Shown: positions 58,772-64,000 of the stretch, piece after piece
Numbering within the stretch: the stretch's first letter is position 1
How the letters are laid out: each line of letters starts with the position of its first letter
Assembly: GCF_025154075.1 (NCBI RefSeq)
Contig: NZ_JAOAMU010000001.1
Coordinates: 1,026,958 to 1,090,957, forward strand
Direction of reading: 5' to 3'
Length of the DNA: 64,000 nt
Source: Chryseobacterium herbae
Lineage (GTDB): Bacteria; Bacteroidota; Bacteroidia; Flavobacteriales; Weeksellaceae
Program-made: the position numbers and the translations under genes
The notes under the pieces: generated by a model
The model's database searches: none
What the model was told of the DNA's origin: nothing
Seen by the model: only the letters and a program-made list of their open reading frames with translations

Positions 58772-58880
58772 GATATGGAATTTTTTTTTGTTGGTAAACG
58801 CAAAGGCGCAAGTTTTTTTAATATGAATCTTTTTTTAAGGCGCAAAAAAATCATAGATTTTCAGCTATTTTTATGCCTCT

Positions 58881-58970
58881 GTCATTGCGAACCTTTAGGT
58901 GAAGCAATCTCAAATTATTTAACAATACCTTTTTTTGAGATTGCTTCGTCGCTGTGCTCCTCGCAATGAC
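58881..58970 (-). repeat. Palindromic interspersed element, copy 4 (90 bp)
   Basis: GTCATTGCGA...TCGCAATGAC with the GAAGCAATCTCA/TGAGATTGCTTC inner arms, orientation as copy 2, longer loop. It is followed by CAATTTTATCGAAGATAAAATCCTGG, the block that also follows the half copy at 33517-33550. The 420-base gap 58669-59088 holds only this element, copy C, the terminator and degenerate repeat remnants. Confidence 0.9.
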
Positions 58971-59088
58971 AGCGGCACTCAATTTTATCGAAGATAAAAT
59001 CCTGGCTCCTTACAACGTAATGCATTCAAATATCTTGCTCCTTTGCGTTTTTCCAACCAGAAAATATGATTTTTAAACGGACTATGAT

Positions 59089-61815
59089 TTAAAAATTAAA
59101 ATTAAGTCGTGAGAATACATATCTTCCGTTTTGACCAAACTGAGACGTAGAACGTGAGTAAACAAACTGGTCATTATTGGTGGATGCCGGAAGGTTTTTA
59201 TCAGGATAAATATCAAATAGATTATTGACCCCTATCGTCAGTCCTACATTTTTTGTAAACTGGTAAGCTAATGAAAGATCAGTAATGATTTTATCGCCGA
59301 TTTGCTGGTGCTCATTGAATCCGATGATTCCGTCTCCATTAGCATCAATCAGATCTGCACCCGTCACTTTTCCGAAATAGGTATTTCTAAGATACACACT
59401 TGCCTTTTTCCATGAAAGCGTGTGGGATAAACTTGCTTTTACCCTTGGAACCGCTTCTTCCAGATATACTCTTGACTTCTCTGAAAAATAAATTTTCTCA
59501 AGATTCGGAGACTGTAAAAGTCCTGAGGAGTGAGTATTTCCTACTTTTCTGGTTTCGCTTACATTAATTGCAAAATTGTTGTCCAGTTTTATCCCTGAAA
59601 ATCTCGCATTGTGGGAAATAACAACGTCCACACCTCTGGTCTCGGTATCAATCGCATTGGTAAAGAACTGTGCCCCATTAACTCCCTGTGCATCAAAAGC
59701 AGCTTGCGCAGCGGCAGGTACATCAGCTTTTAAGAACTGATCAGTAAGAATAATTCTGTTATTGATTCTGGTAAAATATCCATCTGCTGTAAAGGTCAGG
59801 CTCGCAGAAGGAATTTTGTACGTAAATCCTACGCTGGCAGATTTAGAAGTTTCCTGTTTCAGTTTTGGCATTTCCAACAGTCCTGCAATTTGTGAATCAT
59901 TACTGAAGGTTCCCACTTCCAGAAGCTGACTGTTGGTAAACAAGGTAGAGGTCACATTATAATAAATCTGATGGATAGAAGGTGCCCTGAATCCAGTAGA
60001 ACCCGCTAATCTTACATTAAAATTGGGAGCGACTTTGATTCTTGACGCTAATTTATAATTAAAGGTAGATCCAAAATCTGAATAATTTTCATACCTCGCT
60101 GCGGCATCCACCAATAACCAGTTGGTGAAATTAAATTCAACATCCGCGTAAGCCGCTACTGCCTGTCTGTTTTTATCGATCGCATTCACCGGCTTAAATC
60201 CTCCAAAAACCTGTGATCCTCCCGGAAGTGGATTCTCAAAGAAATCTGTTGCTCTCGGGCTGCTATTATTCCACACATTTCCTGCGGCATCATAAGTGGT
60301 GTAGGAAGCTTCATCACCCTGCGTTATTTTAAAATTCTCATAACGGTGTTCCGCTCCAAAAGCTACGTTGATTCCACTCCAGACATCATATTTTTTAGAG
60401 AAATCTAAATTGATCGTGTTCTGTGAGAATCTTAAACCGCCTGCATTAAATTCTTTGGGAGAAGCAAAACGTAAAGACGTATTTCCTGTGTTCTGAATAT
60501 TATAACTGAATGAATTCTGTCCGAATGTATTGCTTAAATCGATATTCCAGCCGTCCCAGTTTCCTTTGATTCCTGCGGAAAGCGACAGATCCTGGATATC
60601 AGTTCCGATCTGAGGTAAATAACCGTCTGAATACAATCCTGTAAACGTTCTGCTCTGATTCGGTTTTCTATAAAATCCTCCTGAAGTTCCTTGTCTGAAG
60701 CTGTAACCACCGAAAGAATAGACTTTCCAGTTATCATTGATAGGAACTTCGATATTGGCAAAAAGCTGATGGTTATTCAGTTTGGACTGCCCTACCTGCA
60801 TGTTGAAATCTTTTCTTTCCTGCCCTCTGTATGCCAGCTCCTGATCTGTAAAATCACCTTTTAAAAGTCCCTGCAAAACGCCAATACTGTTCGCTCCCTG
60901 AATCTGGTTCTGAAGATCCTGAGAAAAATAGCTTACGCCTTGGGCATATTGATGGATGTAATTAATAAGCTGCTGAGAATTCGGCACATTATTGATATTT
61001 GAAAAAAGGGAAGATAAATTCACGCCATCGTTCTGTGCACGTTTTTCAATCGCATTGTAAGCATTGTAGATTGATCCACTTTCAGCTCCGGCTCTTGAGG
61101 TTGGGTTTCTGAACTGGGAAGACCATGTGATATTATAGAAGCCACCTTTATTCCCGATTTTATTTCCGTAATTAAGGTCAACCTGAATATTCTGTCCGTC
61201 AAAATTTCCGGTATGGTCATTAGCAGTCGGAGTTAGATTCCCACCGTAGCTCACCTGACCGGTTAGTTTTCCGATATCTTTTTTCAGTTCAAGGTTGATC
61301 ACTCCGGCGATTGCATCAGATCCGTATTGAGCTGAAGCCCCGTCACGCAGGACTTCAATTCTGTTTAAAGCAAAGGAGGGAATCGAGTTTAAATCGGTTC
61401 CTACAGTTCCTCTTCCGGGAGTTCCATTGACATTGACCAATGCTGATGTATGTCTTCTTTTTCCGTTAATCAAAACCAATACCTGATCCGGTCCCAATCC
61501 TCTCAGCTGAGCCGGATCCAAATGGTCCGTTCCGTCTGAATTCGTTTGGATGGTAGAAGTGAAAGACGGCGCTACCGCATTCAAAATCTGTCCTATGCTG
61601 GACTGTGGAAGAACTACTGAAGACTCTCTTATATTGAAGACATCCACAGGAACCGGGCTGTCTATTTTAGATCGGGTACCCGCTCTTGAGCCCAGTACCA
61701 CTACTTCTTCTACATTATTGGTTTTCACGCTGTCTTTTTCTTTTTCCTGCCCGAAAGCATAGGTTCCGAGGAAAAAAAGAACAGAAGCTGATACGATAGT
61801 CGTTTTATTTTTCAT
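59089..61815 (-). CDS. TonB-dependent receptor (large)
   Basis: 908 residues with a signal peptide (about 1-22). Plug domain about 45-190: EEVVVLGSRAGTRSKIDSPVPVDVF is the start (TonB-box-like EVVVLGSR), then LRGLGPDQVLVLINGKRRHTSALVN and VLRDGASAQYGSDAIAGVINLEL. A large barrel follows, ending FVYSRSTSQFGQNGRYVFSRLNFNF. This RGLGPDQVLVLINGKRRH group takes up unidentified organic compounds, and no carboxypeptidase-like N-terminal domain or SusD partner is present. No TPP riboswitch precedes it, so it is not obviously the thiamine receptor. Confidence 0.9.
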   Translation of the reverse strand: MKNKTTIVSASVLFFLGTYAFGQEKEKDSVKTNNVEEVVVLGSRAGTRSKIDSPVPVDVFNIRESSVVLPQSSIGQILNAVAPSFTSTIQTNSDGTDHLDPAQLRGLGPDQVLVLINGKRRHTSALVNVNGTPGRGTVGTDLNSIPSFALNRIEVLRDGASAQYGSDAIAGVINLELKKDIGKLTGQVSYGGNLTPTANDHTGNFDGQNIQVDLNYGNKIGNKGGFYNITWSSQFRNPTSRAGAESGSIYNAYNAIEKRAQNDGVNLSSLFSNINNVPNSQQLINYIHQYAQGVSYFSQDLQNQIQGANSIGVLQGLLKGDFTDQELAYRGQERKDFNMQVGQSKLNNHQLFANIEVPINDNWKVYSFGGYSFRQGTSGGFYRKPNQSRTFTGLYSDGYLPQIGTDIQDLSLSAGIKGNWDGWNIDLSNTFGQNSFSYNIQNTGNTSLRFASPKEFNAGGLRFSQNTINLDFSKKYDVWSGINVAFGAEHRYENFKITQGDEASYTTYDAAGNVWNNSSPRATDFFENPLPGGSQVFGGFKPVNAIDKNRQAVAAYADVEFNFTNWLLVDAAARYENYSDFGSTFNYKLASRIKVAPNFNVRLAGSTGFRAPSIHQIYYNVTSTLFTNSQLLEVGTFSNDSQIAGLLEMPKLKQETSKSASVGFTYKIPSASLTFTADGYFTRINNRIILTDQFLKADVPAAAQAAFDAQGVNGAQFFTNAIDTETRGVDVVISHNARFSGIKLDNNFAINVSETRKVGNTHSSGLLQSPNLEKIYFSEKSRVYLEEAVPRVKASLSHTLSWKKASVYLRNTYFGKVTGADLIDANGDGIIGFNEHQQIGDKIITDLSLAYQFTKNVGLTIGVNNLFDIYPDKNLPASTNNDQFVYSRSTSQFGQNGRYVFSRLNFNF

Positions 61816-61854
61816 ACCCTTATATCAATTTATAGTTTATGTTTTTTTGAGTGG

Positions 61855-61885
61855 CAAATGTAAAACTAATTCATTAGTCTACAAA
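61855..61885 (-). promoter_or_regulatory. Promoter and operator of the large TonB receptor
   Basis: Minus strand TTTG (61885-61882), 19-base spacer, TACATTTG (61862-61855), a perfect consensus match. The spacer contains the 14-base palindrome ACTAATTCATTAGT (61865-61878), and AGTCTA/TAGACT flank the -33 box (61876-61881, 61891-61896). A repressor site in the spacer is likely. Confidence 0.75.
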
Positions 61886-61895
61886 ACTAATAGAC

Positions 61896-62247
61896 TTTAA
61901 TTTTATGAAAATTTAAGATAGTTTCAATCTATTATTTTAAACACGAATGTCACAAATACTTTCACAAATGGCACTAATGCCGTCAAAGATATTCGTGTTA
62001 TTCGTGAAAAACATTCGTGCTATTTGTGTTTTGAGAGCGTATTTTTTAATTTTTATCACAAAGAAAGACAAAGATTGTATTAGGTATTTTTTTTAAGAAA
62101 GACAGAGCCGCTTCGCTTATTTTAAGAAAGACAACAATAGGAATTGCCCTTGTCTTACATTGATAAGTCTACGCCTTTGTTTATCTTAATAATAGCATTC
62201 ACAGAAAATAAATCCTTGTCTTACTTTGCGATAAAAAATAATCAATA
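61896..62247. other. Gene-free spacer of degenerate repeats
   Basis: About 350 bases with imperfect CACGAATGTCACAAAT / ATTCGTGTTATTCGTG inverted blocks (61932-62025) and three AAGAAAGACA-type units (62064-62140). No open frame with coding character and no RNA structure I can name. Confidence 0.6.
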
Positions 62248-62277
62248 AAAAAACGGACTCCAAATAGAATCCGTTTT
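62248..62277 (-). terminator. Terminator of the helicase gene
   Basis: AAAACGGATTC / GAGTCCGTTTT on the minus strand (one mismatch), followed by TTTT, 39 bases past the stop codon. Confidence 0.8.
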
Positions 62278-62315
62278 AAAATATATCATCAGCTTTTCCG
62301 CTGAACAATTAACTA

Positions 62316-64000
62316 TTATATTTTTGTAAGCTTAGCATACTTCAGGATAAGGTTTTTCTCCCCTTCATGAATGAAAACTACTTTGGCTTTAATGTTCTGA
62401 GGATCCGTACCATCCAGGAAAGAAACTTCCCCGATTCCGAAACGGTCATGTCTTACCTTATCTCCTACCTCAATGTCCTGTGAAGAAGCTCCGCTTGGAT
62501 TGATAATTTTCGCAGTACTTACCGGCTTTAGTTTTCTGACTTCCGGGGCAGGTTTTGAACTATCACCTTTATCAATGGTTTTCTTTTCAACTCTTCTGAA
62601 TGCTTTCTGCTCGGAAGGATGTTCATCAAATATATTGGACTTGATCCCGGTGTTATTGATAAATCTCTTTTCCAGAGCCGGGTTTAAGAATTCAATATAC
62701 TGATCATCAATTTCACTTAAGAATCTTGAAGGTTCCGCATCTGTAATTTTCCCCCATTGGAAACGGGAAACCGCATAAGAGAAGAAGACCTGCTTTTCGG
62801 CTCTCGTCAATGCTACATAAAACAGACGTCTTTCTTCCTCCAGATCTTCTCTGGTCGCGGAACTCATAAAGCTAGGGAAAAGGTTTTCTTCCAGACCTAC
62901 AAGGTGTACCACCGGGAATTCCAGACCTTTGGAAAGGTGAATCGTCATTAACGAAACCATATCTTCCTCTAAACTTTTATCCTGAGTATCTGCAGAAAGG
63001 GCAATATTCTCAAGGAAATTCGGAAGACTAGGATCTCCATCTTCCAGCTGGATCTGTTCTTCAATGAACCCCTGCATAGAGTTCATTAATTCCTGAACGT
63101 TTTCTACACGGGAAATGCCTTCCGGAGTCTGGTCGTCTTTTAAAAACTTGATCAGTCCGCTTCGTTTGGCCACTTCCATCGCAACGCTATACGCCGTATC
63201 GGTTTTCAGCAATACCTGGAACGCTTTGATCATGGACCAGAAGTCATTCAGTTTAGTTAAAACCCCATTATTCAGTCCCAATTGAGGTGCGTACATTGGT
63301 AAATTACTCAATACCTGCGAAATGGTTACATTATGGGAATCGGCAAAAACGATCAGCTTATTCTGTGTAGTTTCCCCGATTCCTCTTGTAGGGTAATTGA
63401 TGATTCTCATCAATGCTTCCGAGTCATTTTCATTGACCAGAAGACGCAGATAACCGATCAGGTCTTTTACTTCTTTTCTCTGATAGAATGAAAGTCCTCC
63501 GTAAACCTTGTACGGAATATTTTTACGTCTCAGTGCATCTTCAAATGCTCTGGTCTGTGAGTTCGTTCTGTATAAAATCGCAAAATCACTGTACTTTCTC
63601 TGATCCGTATTTCTAAGCTCCCAGATATTTCCGGCCACGAAATTCGCTTCATCGGCATCAGAAAGGGAACGGTATATTTTGATCTTATCTCCTTCTTCGT
63701 TATCACTGAAAACGTTCTTCTTGAACTGCTGAAGGTTTTTTGAAATGACAACATTGGCTGCATTCACAATATTCTGGGTTGAACGGTAGTTCTGTTCCAA
63801 AGAAACTGTAATCGCGTCAGGATAATCTTTCTTAAAGTTTAAGATGTTATAAATATTAGCTCCACGGAAAGAGTAAATAGACTGTGCATCATCCCCTACC
63901 ACGCAAATGTTTTCAAATTTTGAAGCCAGTGCTTTTACAATAAGGTATTGGGAATGATTGGTATCCTGGTACTCATCTACCATGATATATCTGAATCTGT
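62316..64000 (-). CDS. UvrD/PcrA-type DNA helicase (partial, C-terminal part)
   Basis: 561 codons are visible; the frame stays open to the right edge (RFRYI precedes the Met at 63983, which is internal). Superfamily 1 motifs: II MVDEYQDTNHSQY, III VVGDDAQSIYSFRGA, IV LEQNYRST, V LMTIHLSKGLEFPVVHLVGLEEN (core TIHLSKGLEF) and VI RRLFYVALTRAEK. The C-terminal RVRHDRFGIGEV-like segment (DKVRHDRFGIGEVSFLDG) is the Tudor-like domain of PcrA that binds RNA polymerase. It acts in nucleotide excision repair and replication-transcription conflicts. The N-terminal third is outside the window. Confidence 0.93.
   Translation of the reverse strand, partial: RFRYIMVDEYQDTNHSQYLIVKALASKFENICVVGDDAQSIYSFRGANIYNILNFKKDYPDAITVSLEQNYRSTQNIVNAANVVISKNLQQFKKNVFSDNEEGDKIKIYRSLSDADEANFVAGNIWELRNTDQRKYSDFAILYRTNSQTRAFEDALRRKNIPYKVYGGLSFYQRKEVKDLIGYLRLLVNENDSEALMRIINYPTRGIGETTQNKLIVFADSHNVTISQVLSNLPMYAPQLGLNNGVLTKLNDFWSMIKAFQVLLKTDTAYSVAMEVAKRSGLIKFLKDDQTPEGISRVENVQELMNSMQGFIEEQIQLEDGDPSLPNFLENIALSADTQDKSLEEDMVSLMTIHLSKGLEFPVVHLVGLEENLFPSFMSSATREDLEEERRLFYVALTRAEKQVFFSYAVSRFQWGKITDAEPSRFLSEIDDQYIEFLNPALEKRFINNTGIKSNIFDEHPSEQKAFRRVEKKTIDKGDSSKPAPEVRKLKPVSTAKIINPSGASSQDIEVGDKVRHDRFGIGEVSFLDGTDPQNIKAKVVFIHEGEKNLILKYAKLTKI

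Noticed and set aside
59089..61815. Large TonB receptor as the thiamine transporter of the adjacent thi operon
   Set aside because: It is on the opposite strand, has its own promoter with a palindromic operator and no TPP riboswitch upstream.

Overview
The window looks like chromosome of a Flavobacteriia member, most likely Chryseobacterium or a close relative in the Weeksellaceae. This is an inference from AT-rich DNA, promoters of the Bacteroidota form TTTG-N18/19-TAnnTTTG, very few Shine-Dalgarno sequences, a Bacteroidota-type (subtype iii) type VI secretion locus, a Bacteroidota curli locus and TonB-dependent receptors. No tRNA, rRNA, CRISPR array, transposase or prophage was seen.

Layout. 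1-9.3 kb (minus strand): one end of a type VI secretion locus, with a zinc-metallopeptidase candidate effector (cut by the left edge), VgrG, TssD/Hcp, and a block of envelope proteins (TssR lipoprotein, a PKD-domain membrane protein and two small single-pass proteins). A LuxR-type regulator with a Glu in place of the phosphoacceptor Asp is divergent from this block. 10.2-13.5 kb: HU-like protein, a 29-residue highly basic protein, RNase E/G, a membrane protein and an OsmC protein. 13.7-20.2 kb: a second LuxR-type regulator with a degenerate receiver, convergent with a curli operon (csgA, csgB, csgE, csgF, csgG and a beta-propeller lipoprotein). 20.5-23.8 kb: Nudix, PlsC, a lipoprotein and Mpl.

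24-40 kb is a patchwork of short operons for redox and detoxification functions (nitronate monooxygenase, AlkD, two aldo-keto reductases, GNATs, LysR, MdaB-YgiN-DJ-1, AhpD-like/DoxX/Crp, HxlR with a quinone-reductase-like enzyme and a cupin). These are separated by repeat-derived spacers. 40-42.7 kb: a TonB receptor translationally coupled to a thioredoxin-like protein. 42.8-50.4 kb: tyrosine catabolism (hmgA, a CoA-transferase, hpd, fahA, a flavin reductase). 50.7-53.5 kb: a lipoprotein, a hydrolase and a HipA-like kinase with its DUF3037 partner. 53.7-58.7 kb: CstA, then a TPP riboswitch and the overlapping thiamine salvage operon thiM-thiE-thiD-tenA. 59-64 kb: a large TonB receptor and the C-terminal part of a UvrD/PcrA helicase (cut by the right edge).

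The least ordinary parts are the two degenerate-receiver regulators next to surface machines, the domain-extended curli proteins, the metzincin-type protein behind VgrG, a promoter-embedded palindrome at the TonB/thioredoxin operon, and several families of interspersed palindromic repeats. One repeat pair is 82 bp, 81/82 identical and inverted around the HxlR-oxidoreductase-cupin module.
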